NCBI RefSeq assembly: GCF_000255295.1
Contig: NC_017030.1
Coordinates: forward strand, 9,026,328 to 9,090,327
Direction of reading: 5' to 3'
Source of the DNA: Corallococcus coralloides DSM 2259
GTDB lineage: Bacteria; Myxococcota; Myxococcia; Myxococcales; Myxococcaceae
DNA length: 64,000 nt
Shown: positions 26,190 through 35,685 of the stretch, piece after piece
Position numbering within the stretch: the first letter of the stretch is position 1
Layout: the number at the start of each line of letters is the position of its first letter
Translations under genes and position numbers: made by a program
The notes under the pieces: model-generated
What the model was told of the DNA's origin: nothing
The model's input: only the letters and a program-made list of their open reading frames with translations
Database searches by the model: none

Positions 26190-27017
26190 CTAGCCGTCCA
26201 CCGCGCAGGACACGGGCCCCCGGCCCTGGTCGCCCCGGATGAGGTTGGATTGCATGCGCATGATGGAGGTGGCCACCACCGGAATCGCATACGTGTTCGC
26301 CCCGGCCAGTCTGGCGAGCTCCTTGAAATAGGACTTCGCGCGCCTGGCCCCTTCCGCCTCCAGGTACTGGGACGCGGACCCGCCTCCGGGGGCCCGCTGG
26401 GTGAGGAAGGTGACGCCCTCCAATTGGCCCAGGGCCTCCCGGCCCATGTAGAACGTATGCAATTGCCAGTTCGCGAACGGGATGCGCAATTCGTAGAAGT
26501 ACGTCACCCGCACCGACAACAGGTTGGCCGCCACGACGGTGGCGTCGCGGTAGTCATCGAAGTCGATCTCCCTGCCACCCAGGTGCGAGCCATAGGAGGC
26601 AAAGAGGCTGCTGTAGGGGCCGGCCCTGGGATTGAGCACCTCCACGCGCACCCGCTCCAGGATCGAGTTGGGGAAGCGTTGGTTCAGCTCCACGTTCCTC
26701 CCGAGCGTGTAGGCGTCATGGACCTCCATGGCGTTGAGGAGCGTGTCCGTCCGCCCCCGCCCCCCGGATTCGGGAGGCCCCAGCGTCGGCACGAGCGCCA
26801 TGTACGCGGCGCTCTTCATGGTCTCGCAATCCCCATGATTGACAATGCCTGTGCGGGCCGCGCGGTAGGCGGCGTACTCGGTCATCAGCCTTGCATGGTG
26901 CAGGGTGGTGAGCTGGAGGGTGCCCAGGATGAGGAACACCATCAGCGGCACCACCAGCGCGGACTCCACGGCGGCCTGACCCGACTCCCCCCGGCTGGCC
27001 GAATTGACCGTTTGCAT
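26190..27017 (-). CDS. TadE-like minor pseudopilin
   Basis: A 275-residue protein from ATG 27017; an upstream ATG at 27104 would add 29 residues before the usual short pre-peptide and is less likely. ESGQAAVESALVVPLMVFLI is the TadE helix, followed by HHARLMTEYAAYRAARTGI, also typical. The external part has one clear Cys pair. First gene of the four-gene pseudopilin set. Confidence 0.78.
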   Translation of the reverse strand: MQTVNSASRGESGQAAVESALVVPLMVFLILGTLQLTTLHHARLMTEYAAYRAARTGIVNHGDCETMKSAAYMALVPTLGPPESGGRGRTDTLLNAMEVHDAYTLGRNVELNQRFPNSILERVRVEVLNPRAGPYSSLFASYGSHLGGREIDFDDYRDATVVAANLLSVRVTYFYELRIPFANWQLHTFYMGREALGQLEGVTFLTQRAPGGGSASQYLEAEGARRAKSYFKELARLAGANTYAIPVVATSIMRMQSNLIRGDQGRGPVSCAVDG

Positions 27018-27172
27018 TTGCGAGCCAGCCTCACACAGGCCGGAAGGGATTGACCAGTCCTTGCCAGCAATGCCTGCCTGAAAGGGCAACCCCCAGACAG
27101 ACATCTGTCAGCTGCCGGAAGGTTGTCTATCCATGGCAACCAAAACCAAGCATCGCCAGGACATGTAGGACA

Positions 27173-27967
27173 TCAGGCGATGGAATCCACCACGCCCCCG
27201 TCGACCCGCAGCGCGGCGCCGGTGGTGGCGGAGGCCTGGGGCGACGCGACGTAGACGATCATGTTCGCCACCTCCTCCACGCTGGACGGGCGGCGGAGGA
27301 TGGAGCTGGGCCGGCTCGCCTGGATGAAGTCCACGGCGAGGTCCTCGAAGGACCGGCCCGACTTCTCATGCTCCTCGCGGAACATCGTGCGGACGCCCTC
27401 GGAGAGGGTGGGGCCCGGCAGCACGGAGTTCACCGTGACGCCCGTCCCCGCCATGCGCTTGGCCAGGCCTCGCGCGACGGCCAGCTGCGCCGTCTTGGTG
27501 ACGCCGTAGTGGATCATCTCCGTGGGGATGTTCAGCGCGGACTCGGAGGAGACGAACACCACGCGGCCCCACCCCTGCTTCTGCATCCCCGGCAGGTACG
27601 CGCGCGACAGCCTCACGCCGGACAGGACGTTCGCCTCGAAGAAGCGGCTCCAGTCCTCGTCGGACACGTCGAAGAAGTCCTTCGGTCCGAAGATGCCCAG
27701 GTTGTTGATGAGGATGTCGCAGTGGGGGTGCGCCGCGACGAGCGCCGTGGTGGCCTTCGCCGTGCTCAGGTCCCCCGCGAAGCCCTTCACCGTGGCGCCC
27801 GGAGCCGCCTCGCGCACCGCCGCGATGGCCCGGTCCACCGCCTCCTGCGTGCGGCCGTTGACGATGACCGTGGCGCCCGCCGCCGCCAGCCCCTTCGCCG
27901 TGGCCAGGCCGATGCCGGCCGTGGAGCCGGTGACGAGGGCAGTCCTTCCAGTGAGTTCGATGCGCAT
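27173..27967 (-). CDS. short-chain dehydrogenase/reductase
   Basis: A 264-residue classical SDR. The cofactor motif TGSTAGIG, the NN(L)G motif (LINNLGIFG), the catalytic Ser (VVFVSSESAL) and YxxxK (HYGVTKTA) are all present, and PGPTLSEG follows as usual. NADP is likely because a basic residue follows the second strand (NGRTQE). It is divergent from the flavin monooxygenase gene, 199 bases apart, so they could share a regulator. Substrate unknown. Confidence 0.9.
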   Translation of the reverse strand: MRIELTGRTALVTGSTAGIGLATAKGLAAAGATVIVNGRTQEAVDRAIAAVREAAPGATVKGFAGDLSTAKATTALVAAHPHCDILINNLGIFGPKDFFDVSDEDWSRFFEANVLSGVRLSRAYLPGMQKQGWGRVVFVSSESALNIPTEMIHYGVTKTAQLAVARGLAKRMAGTGVTVNSVLPGPTLSEGVRTMFREEHEKSGRSFEDLAVDFIQASRPSSILRRPSSVEEVANMIVYVASPQASATTGAALRVDGGVVDSIA

Positions 27968-28166
27968 GGGTGTCCCGGGAAAAGAGGAGAAGGGTTTCTA
28001 ACAATGGAGCTGGAGCGGTTCCTGGACGTCGCCCCGCGGCCTGTCCTCCACCGCGCAAGCCATCCCCGTTCTGTCCTGCCAGCAACGACAGACAGCGCTT
28101 CCGGCCAGCGTCGATTTCCCCGACAGCCCGGTAGCATCCGGGCCGTTCGCGCGATGGGGGGATTCG

Positions 28167-29384
28167 ATGAAGATGGTCTGTGTTGGCGGAGGCCCTGCCG
28201 GGCTCTATTTCTCCATCCTGGCGAAGCTGTCCAACCCGAAGCACGACGTCACCGTCGTCGAGCGCAACCCCGCGGGCGTGACGTACGGCTGGGGCGTCGT
28301 GTTCTGGGATGACCTGCTGGACGACCTCTTCCAGAACGACCCGGTGAGCGCGCAGCGGATCGCCCAGGCCGCGGCGCGCTGGGACACGCAGGAGGTGCAC
28401 CTGCGGGGCCGGTACGCGACGCACATTGGCGGCTATGGCTTCGCGCTGGGACGCGACCGGCTGCTGGACATCCTCATCCGGCGGGCGAAGGGCCTGGGCG
28501 TGGACGTCCGCTTCGAGCACGACGTCACGGACCTCTCCGCGTTCATGGACGCGGACCTCGTCGTCGCCTGTGACGGCGTCAACAGCCGGCTGCGCCAACG
28601 CCACGCCCATCACTTCCAGACGCACGTGGAGGAGGGACGCAACAAGTACATCTGGCTGGGCACCAACAAGGTGTTCGACGCCTTCACCTTCGCCTTCGAG
28701 GAGACGTCCGCCGGCTGGCTCTGGTTCCACGGCTACCGCTTCAACAGCGAGACGAGCACCTGCATCGTGGAGTGCCAGGAGGCGACCTGGAAGGCGTTGG
28801 GCTTCGACGCAATGGGGCCGGATGAGACGCTGCGGAAGCTGGAGGGCATCTTCCAGGGCCGGCTTCAGGGAAAGTCGCTGTTCAACCAGCTGAAGGGCAT
28901 GGGCCGGGCGCCGTGGCTCAACTTCAAGCGCATCACCAACGAGCGCTGGTACCACGACAACCTGGCGCTCATGGGCGACGCCGCGCACACCACGCACTTC
29001 TCCATCGGCTCCGGGACGAAGCTGGCCATGCAGGACGCCATCGGTCTGGCGCGGCAGCTGCGGGCGCAGCCGGACGTGCCCACCGCGCTGGAGGCCTATG
29101 ACGAGGAGCGGCGCGCCTCCCTGCTCGCCATCCAGCTGGCGGCGCGCAGCAGCTCCGAGTGGTTCGAGAACGTCCCCAGCTACGTGGACCAGGACGCGAC
29201 CCGGTTTGCCTACTCGCTGCTGAACCGCCGGGGCAGCTCCGTGTGGAGCTACCTGCTGCTCATGGCCAGCCAGCAGCCCTCGCTCCAGGGGATGCTGCGC
29301 ACGCTCCATCACTCCAAGCAGTGGGTCCGCGAGCAGCGCCGGGGCCGCGGCGCCGTGGCCCTGAGCCTCCCGCCTCCGGGCTAG
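28167..29384 (+). CDS. FAD-dependent monooxygenase (VioD / salicylyl-CoA hydroxylase-like)
   Basis: A 405-residue group A flavin monooxygenase. FAD motif VCVGGGPAGLYFSILAKL at the N-terminus, then VERNPAGVTYGWGVVFWD, which is a mark of the VioD and salicylyl-CoA 5-hydroxylase branch, DLVVACDGVNSRLR (second NAD(P)H/FAD motif) and ALMGDAAHTTHFSIGSG (third). It hydroxylates an aromatic ring using NAD(P)H and oxygen; substrate unknown. GGGGGGA precedes the ATG. The last 90 bases of the gene are repeated in decayed form at 43601-43689, the far end of the island that begins right after this gene. Confidence 0.88.
   Translation: MKMVCVGGGPAGLYFSILAKLSNPKHDVTVVERNPAGVTYGWGVVFWDDLLDDLFQNDPVSAQRIAQAAARWDTQEVHLRGRYATHIGGYGFALGRDRLLDILIRRAKGLGVDVRFEHDVTDLSAFMDADLVVACDGVNSRLRQRHAHHFQTHVEEGRNKYIWLGTNKVFDAFTFAFEETSAGWLWFHGYRFNSETSTCIVECQEATWKALGFDAMGPDETLRKLEGIFQGRLQGKSLFNQLKGMGRAPWLNFKRITNERWYHDNLALMGDAAHTTHFSIGSGTKLAMQDAIGLARQLRAQPDVPTALEAYDEERRASLLAIQLAARSSSEWFENVPSYVDQDATRFAYSLLNRRGSSVWSYLLLMASQQPSLQGMLRTLHHSKQWVREQRRGRGAVALSLPPPG
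29292..29381 (+). repeat. flanking direct repeat, left copy (inside monooxygenase 3' end)
   Basis: Ninety bases at the 3' end of the monooxygenase gene, coding for LRTLHHSKQWVREQRRGRG and following residues. The right copy at 43601-43689 matches at roughly 85-90 percent by eye with one deleted base. Similarity stops at the gene end. Confidence 0.75.
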
Positions 29385-29525
29385 GGAGACGTCGCGGCGT
29401 CCGGGGGCGGCGGCGTGGCGACGAGCAGACCGTGGGAGTCATTGCCCTCGGTCTGCGTCTACGAAACCTTGCTGGTGTCAGTGGCACCGCTCTTTCCGGT
29501 CGCAGCATGCGGTCTCAATCGATGG

Positions 29526-32500
29526 ATGAGCATCCCCACGAACGAGCGACCAATGGCCTCGATCTTGACGATTCTTGTGGATGCGCTGCGCGAAGTACGC
29601 ACGGGGGAGCCGTCCCCTGCCCCGGCCGTACTCGACGCCATACCAGACAACCCTCTCGGCGTTACGGTCAACAACTGGGGCGACATCGAGGAGTTCCTGC
29701 AGGCCTGGGACGCTCTCCAGGGGTCCGTCCGCGACACCCTCATCGTCCGGATGGTACAGCAGCGGCTACCACGTCTCTCCGAAGCCCTTGTCCTCCTCGG
29801 CGTCATCCGTGTGGCCTACGTGCCGGGAGCGAACCCGGTGCGCGTGCAGTCATTCGCCATCGACCAGGAGCGGATCAAGCAACTCTTGCGTACCCACGGC
29901 GCAAGCGCCGACGACTTGCAATGGTGGCTCACCAAGGCCACCCACCCGAAGAAGCTCAAGTCGCTCATCGTCCTGCTTGCGACGGCGCCGGAACTGCTCC
30001 TTGCCTTGGAGTATGCAAATGACGGTTTCCAGTCGCTGCCCAGCGGTCCCCAATCCGCGGGCTTGGGGGACGTGCTCGATGCGCTGGCGAATTCACCGGC
30101 AACCATCACCCTCCCGACGACTGTCCATACGGCTCGGACAATCGAGGAACTGCTGTATGCGGTCACCCACCCGCCGACCGAGACTTTTGGCCGCGTCTCG
30201 GCCGAGGTGAGCGAACCGGGCCCGCCGAGTACGGTCACGCTGAAGTTCCAGGTCAAGGACATCGCCTCTCTGGCAGCGACGTCCGTAGATCTCGGCAGCG
30301 GCTGGACCCTCTCATTCACCCCGGGCGCACCGGACTCGGGCACAGGCAGCGACTACCACCTCGAATGGAACTCGACGTCCGGTTGGAACCAGGCCGTGCG
30401 CTCCAGCACCGACCTGAGCCTGGAGATAAAACGCGGGCCGGAGAGAGGACCGGATGTCGTCATCGGCGATGAAGACGGTACGCGCCTCGAGATTGGTCGA
30501 ATCAGCGCGGCGGTGCGACTGTCGGAGACGCCTGGCGACACATTATTCGCCCTTGGACTTCAGCTCGACCAGGTAGTGCTGGCGCTCGAGATGCCGTCTG
30601 TCCTGCGGATGCTCGGCGCAATCGTTTCGCTGCCCGGAAGTCTGCGGTTCAAAAGCGACCTCGCGATTGGCTATTCCCAGGGCGCAGGATTGCAGGTCCA
30701 GGCCGGCGAAGCTGGCGGCGACGGCTTGATTGCGCTCCAGTTCGTCCATCCGCTCAATCTCCAGGTCGGTGGAAGCGGCGCTGGCATCAAGATCGAGCGG
30801 GTGGCTGCTCGGCTGAGCAAGTCGCTCGACACGCGCGACTTTCGCATCGAACTGCGGACGAGCGCCACCGCGGAGATCGGGCCGCTGCGGCTCACCGCCG
30901 ACGGCGCCGGTGCATTCTTCGGCATCACCGGGGGCGGTGCAGACGCCGGGACGCTGGCTCCCACCAGCATCGGCATCGTGGTCGACGCAGGGCCTGTCCG
31001 CGGCGGTGGCTTCCTCGAAGTCCAGACCCAGGGCGGGCTCAACAGCTATGCCGGCGTGCTCTCGCTGAAGCTGCTGATGCTCGACGTCTTTGCCTTCGGC
31101 ATCCTGAAGGAGCGCGAAGGCGGCGGGCTCTCCTTCGTTGCTGTGCTGGGCGCGCGCTTCCCGGCTGGCATCCAGCTCGGCTTCGGTTTCATGATCACCG
31201 GAGTCGGCGGGATCTTCGGCATCCACCGCGGCATGGACCTGGAGCTGCTACGCGACAGCCTGGCGAGCGGAGCGGCTGGCAACGTCCTCTTCTGCGACGA
31301 CCCGAGCCGCAACGCACCGGTGCTCCTCGGCGACCTCGAGAAGTTCTTTCCGACGCGACACGGCTCTCATGTCGTCGGACCCACGCTGCAGCTGAGCTGG
31401 CTCTCCATCCTCCGGCTCGATGCCGCACTCGTCATCGAGCTGCCGGGTCCGCGGGCAATCGCTCTCGCAGGCTCAGCACGGGCGACGATCGGTCTTTCGA
31501 AAGACCTGGCACTGATGTACCTGCGGATGGACTTCATCGGCGGCATCGATGCTCAAGCCGAGCTCATCTTCTTCGATGCGGCGCTGGTCGATTCGCGCGT
31601 CCTCGGCATTTTCGACATCACCGGGAACATGGCGTTCCGCTTGTGCTACGGCGCAAGAGGCTATTTCGCGCTGAGTGTCGGCGGCTTTCATCCCAGCTTC
31701 AACCCGGCTCCGATGAGCTTCCCGCCGCTGGCGCGCGTCGGCACCTCGCTGTCGCTGAGCGTCGTTGCCGACATCTGGATGCGCACGGAGATGTATCTCG
31801 CATTCACCAGCAACACCTTCCAGCTCGGCTCGGCTGTCGAGGCCAGGCTGCGTCTTGGGCCCTTGCGCGCCCACGGCTGGTTCAAGTTCGACGCGCTCAT
31901 CCAGTTCAAGCCGTTCTACTTCCAGGCGGACATCAACGCAGGGTTCGAGATCACCTTCGGGGACGTGTCGGTCGCCAGTGCCCGCGTCCAGGGGCAGCTG
32001 GCCGGGCCGGGGCCAATGACCCTCCGGGCCCGCGCTTCAATCAAGGTCCTCGGCGTCCGCGTCTCCGGCAGCGCGACGTTGCGGCTCGGGCCTGGTGGCG
32101 GCGAGAGCGAGACACGGCTGCCTTCGGCATGGGAGACCCTGGTAGCCGAACTCCATGTGAGGAATATGCGGAGTGAGGGCGATGATCCCGATGTCTTCCT
32201 GAGGCAAGACCGCTGCCTCAAAGGGGAGTCCGTCAACACCGGCGTCCTGGTGCCGCCAAACGGTAGGGTCGTCTGGGAACAGAAGCTGGCGCCCCTGAAT
32301 ACCGACCTGCAGCGCCTCCGCGGGCAATTGCTCGAGAACACCGAACACTACACGGTGTCCTGCTCCGACCTTCCCTTCGAAGACGAGTTCGACCAGTTCG
32401 CGATCGGGACGTTTTCAACACTCACTCCGTCGGAGGCACTCAACAACACCCTCTTCCAGCCGTGTCCATCGGGGTTGAAGTGCGAGAGGGGTCTCCTCAC

Positions 32501-32834
32501 GCCGGCTCTTGGCAAACAACCTCCTCTCAAGATGGACCTCACCATCATTCCCACCTTCCGCAGGCTCCGGCACGTCGACCTCGATCTCGCGAGCCACTTC
32601 GTGCCCGCGCTCCTGTCGAAGATGGCGGAGCAGCGCGGCTCCGTCCCACCGATCGACGGCGGGCCCGGCAAGGTGACAGTTCGCGGCGAGACCTGGAAGG
32701 CGGTCGCGCCGGGGGGTGGCACCCTGCCAGGCAATGACGCCGTGTCTCCCGTCCAGGCCTTCCTGCAGGCTCGCCAGGCGAAGGGGTTCGCGGCTTCCGT
32801 CACCGACGGCAAACTCGACCTCACCGGCGTCTAA
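29526..32834 (+). CDS. giant beta-rich protein with DUF6603-like core
   Basis: About 1102 residues from ATG 29526 (alternative ATG 29553, weak GAGCG upstream). No signal peptide, no membrane helix. The first 240 residues are helical; residues about 240-860 are a long series of alternating-hydrophobic beta strands. The core, about 530-860, contains FGFMITGVGGIFGIHRGMDL, FRLCYGARGYFALSVGGFHP and YLAFTSNTFQLGSAVEARL, which I associate with the family labelled DUF6603 (not checked). The last 240 residues are less regular with several Cys. Such a fold could be a large barrel, tube or lipid-handling bridge, but no function is known. First gene of the five-gene operon, 12 bases before the next gene. 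Confidence 0.7.
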   Translation: MSIPTNERPMASILTILVDALREVRTGEPSPAPAVLDAIPDNPLGVTVNNWGDIEEFLQAWDALQGSVRDTLIVRMVQQRLPRLSEALVLLGVIRVAYVPGANPVRVQSFAIDQERIKQLLRTHGASADDLQWWLTKATHPKKLKSLIVLLATAPELLLALEYANDGFQSLPSGPQSAGLGDVLDALANSPATITLPTTVHTARTIEELLYAVTHPPTETFGRVSAEVSEPGPPSTVTLKFQVKDIASLAATSVDLGSGWTLSFTPGAPDSGTGSDYHLEWNSTSGWNQAVRSSTDLSLEIKRGPERGPDVVIGDEDGTRLEIGRISAAVRLSETPGDTLFALGLQLDQVVLALEMPSVLRMLGAIVSLPGSLRFKSDLAIGYSQGAGLQVQAGEAGGDGLIALQFVHPLNLQVGGSGAGIKIERVAARLSKSLDTRDFRIELRTSATAEIGPLRLTADGAGAFFGITGGGADAGTLAPTSIGIVVDAGPVRGGGFLEVQTQGGLNSYAGVLSLKLLMLDVFAFGILKEREGGGLSFVAVLGARFPAGIQLGFGFMITGVGGIFGIHRGMDLELLRDSLASGAAGNVLFCDDPSRNAPVLLGDLEKFFPTRHGSHVVGPTLQLSWLSILRLDAALVIELPGPRAIALAGSARATIGLSKDLALMYLRMDFIGGIDAQAELIFFDAALVDSRVLGIFDITGNMAFRLCYGARGYFALSVGGFHPSFNPAPMSFPPLARVGTSLSLSVVADIWMRTEMYLAFTSNTFQLGSAVEARLRLGPLRAHGWFKFDALIQFKPFYFQADINAGFEITFGDVSVASARVQGQLAGPGPMTLRARASIKVLGVRVSGSATLRLGPGGGESETRLPSAWETLVAELHVRNMRSEGDDPDVFLRQDRCLKGESVNTGVLVPPNGRVVWEQKLAPLNTDLQRLRGQLLENTEHYTVSCSDLPFEDEFDQFAIGTFSTLTPSEALNNTLFQPCPSGLKCERGLLTPALGKQPPLKMDLTIIPTFRRLRHVDLDLASHFVPALLSKMAEQRGSVPPIDGGPGKVTVRGETWKAVAPGGGTLPGNDAVSPVQAFLQARQAKGFAASVTDGKLDLTGV

Positions 32835-32846
32835 CGGAGAAATGTC

Positions 32847-35600
32847 ATGGACGAAGCCCCCCTGACCTTCTACGCGCACCAACAGACCCGGCTCACTGCG
32901 CTCATCAAGCGAACGGTGGACGGACGCGGTGTGGTGCCTCTCACCCTGCATCTGAAGAAGAAGGGGCCCGCGGAAGAAGAGGGCGCGAGGACGCTCGATG
33001 TTCACCTCGCCGGCCCGGGAGACGTCACGGGCCTGCAGCCAGGTTCGGTCATCCTCATGGCCCCGCCGCCCTTCGCGCGCGACGCCGAGACGACCAAGCT
33101 GGTGCATGTCGACTTACGGGCTTCGGACCTGCCATGGCGCTACTCCCCTGACCATGGGCGGCCCATTCGCCCATGGCTCGCGCTCCTCGTTGGCACGCGT
33201 GACGAATTCAGCGTTGCAGGCAATCGCCTGACGTTCGCACCCGGCAAGGCCGAAACGGTGCTGAAGGCGTATCCGTTCGCCCATGCGGAGCGCTGGGCGC
33301 ACGTGCAGGAGACACCGAATGAGGCCGGTGAGCCGCGGAGGATCGCCCGGTTGTTAGGGCTCCGCGGACAGTCGCTCGACGGACCCTCGGGCCTGATTCC
33401 TCAGACCGAGTACATCGCCGCGATCGTGGGAACGTTCAATGAATGCGGCGAGCCGAGGTGGGGTGGCCCGACGTTCCCCGATACACTCCCGGTCTACCAT
33501 TCCTGGACCTTCTGGACGGGCGAGGAGGGCGACTTCGAGACCCTGGCGACCGCCATCCAGCCGCGCGCGGCACTGGGCTTGGGGAGAGTCGACCTCCACC
33601 TGCCACGCGTGAATGACCCGGCGACGGGCAAGCCGTTACTCCTGTCGATGCGCGGCGCCATCGGCGCTCTGGAGAATGAGCCGGCGCCCCCGGCTCTCGC
33701 CACAGCCGATCTCGCGGCGTTGCAGACACCTGCGATCGACAAGCCACCGCCCGGCCATCCGTCCCGCACCATCATCGGCCTGCCGGACTACGGCCGCCCC
33801 TGGCTGAAGGATGGCGATCTGGCTGAGTGGCGCAAGGACCTCAACGGCGACCATCGCCTCCGCGGCACTGCCGGGCTTGGCGGGTGGATCGGCCGCGAGG
33901 CGCAAGAGGACCTAGTCGGCGCGGCCGTCCAGCAGATGGGAGCGCTGAATGCCGCCCTGCAGCGGATTGCCCAGCTGGCGATGGGACTCGAGGTGGCTCG
34001 CACCCTGTGGAAACGCCGACTTCCGGCGGACACCGGCCGGCGCCTCCGCGTGTTCGGTCCGGCCACCGCCCGAATGGAGACGTCCGCGGGCAGCGTTCAA
34101 GCCGCGGTCACCGGCGCCGACAGTCCCCTGCCGCAGGCGTTCCTGACGAGCGCGGCGATGCGTGTCCTCCGCCGCGGAACGGCACGCACGCGCGGCGCCG
34201 ACGGCAAGCCCGACGGTTCGTACCGCTCGGCCGGCGCCCTGGCTGACGCCGCCAACCGCGTTGTCGCGCCGCCAGCCCCCGTCCCGGCGTCCCCCTTCGA
34301 CATGGACGGCGTCGCCGCTGCCATGGGCCTCCCTCGCCCGGACGACCTCGTGGTCACCGGCCCCATCCCCCCTCAGGTCTGGAATCTCTCCGACCGCTTT
34401 CTCGGGCGGATCATCGACGACGTCTGGCCGAACAACGAGTTCATCCCCGAGCTTCGTCGCCTGCTTGGTGAGGACGAACTCGCCGGGTTCACTTGCGACG
34501 CCACGATCGTCCTCCGTCGCCTCATCAGTCACGGCCATGAGCCGGCGTCACGGGCCATTTTCTGCGAAGCACTCCTCGCCGGCAGGCTCGAGGCAGCCCA
34601 TCTCAGCCAGGGAGACCTCGGAGGCATGGCAGGCACTGATGCCTTCTCGGAGGTCCTCACGTCCCAGATCGGCTGCCTCCTGTCGTCCGTCGTGCCACCC
34701 ATCGATCAGCGAAGGCCACGCAACCTCGGCCTGCTGGTCGACCGAATCAGCGAGATGCTGGACCCCAACCGCCCGCGCTCACCCGGCTGGCGACGCGTCG
34801 AGTCGACAATCCAAGGCCTTCGATTGGAAGCGCTCGGGCCGCAGGAAATGCCTGTCAGCATCGAGCTGCCGACCTGGACGCTCCTCAATCGCCACGACAA
34901 GGAGTGGCTGCTGCCCGGAGTCGGCGCCCTGGAGAAGCACTCGGTCATCGCGCTCAAGACCAACCCGCGCTTCATCGCGGCATTCCTGGCGGGCCTCAAC
35001 AGCCAGTTCCTGGCGGAAATGCACTGGCGCAATCTGCCGGTTGATCGCACCTGTACGCCCCTCCTCCAGTTCTGGGGCCAGCTCGACTACGCAACGAAGC
35101 AGCAGCAGCCGGACATCCATCCGATCAGCAAGTGGGATGCGGGCAGGCCCCTTGGCGACAAGAGCCACCAGTGGACGCGGCCGGGAGATCCGACCGGCCG
35201 CGAGGACGTGGTGATCGTCTTCCGCACCGACCTCTTCCGACGATATCCGGGGACCCTCGTCTATTTGAGCAAACGCACGGGTGACGCATTGAAGCTGGGC
35301 CCTGACCTGCGCGCCGCGAAGGGGGAGGCGCCGCAAGCCCGTACGGATCTCGGTCCCATCTACCAGGGCGAGATCGAGCCTGACATCGTGTTCTTTGCGT
35401 TCGACATCGACCCCGACACGCTCGAGCAGTACCAGCTCGTCCTCGATGAGCCTCCGGCCGGGTTGCGGTTCCGCAACAACGAGCCTCTGGCGAGCGGGGA
35501 CACCAACGGCGCGGATGTGGCCTTCAAGTGCATCGACAGGCACACCCGCGTCGCCTTCGTCGGCAGCCACCTGGCCGCGCTGGGCCTGACGAGCACATAG
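32847..35600 (+). CDS. large uncharacterised protein of the island operon
   Basis: A 917-residue protein with GGAGA before the ATG. No domain recognised, no signal peptide, no membrane helix. Notable segments are PWRYSPDHGRPIRPWLALLV (about 92-111), LPVYHSWTFWTGEEGDFETL (about 214-233), TWTLLNRHDKEWLLPGVGAL and ALKTNPRFIAAFLAGLNSQF in the C-terminal third. Repeated Trp/Arg/Pro-rich turns and many conserved-looking acidic residues suggest a folded structural protein rather than a repeat protein. Similar segments occur, as far as I recall, in unnamed proteins of actinobacteria and cyanobacteria next to the two genes that follow here. Gene order suggests a complex with its neighbours. Confidence 0.65.
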   Translation: MDEAPLTFYAHQQTRLTALIKRTVDGRGVVPLTLHLKKKGPAEEEGARTLDVHLAGPGDVTGLQPGSVILMAPPPFARDAETTKLVHVDLRASDLPWRYSPDHGRPIRPWLALLVGTRDEFSVAGNRLTFAPGKAETVLKAYPFAHAERWAHVQETPNEAGEPRRIARLLGLRGQSLDGPSGLIPQTEYIAAIVGTFNECGEPRWGGPTFPDTLPVYHSWTFWTGEEGDFETLATAIQPRAALGLGRVDLHLPRVNDPATGKPLLLSMRGAIGALENEPAPPALATADLAALQTPAIDKPPPGHPSRTIIGLPDYGRPWLKDGDLAEWRKDLNGDHRLRGTAGLGGWIGREAQEDLVGAAVQQMGALNAALQRIAQLAMGLEVARTLWKRRLPADTGRRLRVFGPATARMETSAGSVQAAVTGADSPLPQAFLTSAAMRVLRRGTARTRGADGKPDGSYRSAGALADAANRVVAPPAPVPASPFDMDGVAAAMGLPRPDDLVVTGPIPPQVWNLSDRFLGRIIDDVWPNNEFIPELRRLLGEDELAGFTCDATIVLRRLISHGHEPASRAIFCEALLAGRLEAAHLSQGDLGGMAGTDAFSEVLTSQIGCLLSSVVPPIDQRRPRNLGLLVDRISEMLDPNRPRSPGWRRVESTIQGLRLEALGPQEMPVSIELPTWTLLNRHDKEWLLPGVGALEKHSVIALKTNPRFIAAFLAGLNSQFLAEMHWRNLPVDRTCTPLLQFWGQLDYATKQQQPDIHPISKWDAGRPLGDKSHQWTRPGDPTGREDVVIVFRTDLFRRYPGTLVYLSKRTGDALKLGPDLRAAKGEAPQARTDLGPIYQGEIEPDIVFFAFDIDPDTLEQYQLVLDEPPAGLRFRNNEPLASGDTNGADVAFKCIDRHTRVAFVGSHLAALGLTST

Positions 35601-35685
35601 GCTGACGGGCCCGGCGCCGATCGCGCCACCGCCCAGCCGGTCAATACGTCTCGCGGAACGGCCCTGCTCAGGCCGGGAGGGGTAG

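Noticed and set aside
29482..29497. TGGCAC box resembling a sigma-54 -24 element upstream of the giant-protein operon
   Set aside because: The -12 half reads TTTCC and lacks the required GC, and no enhancer-like sites were seen.
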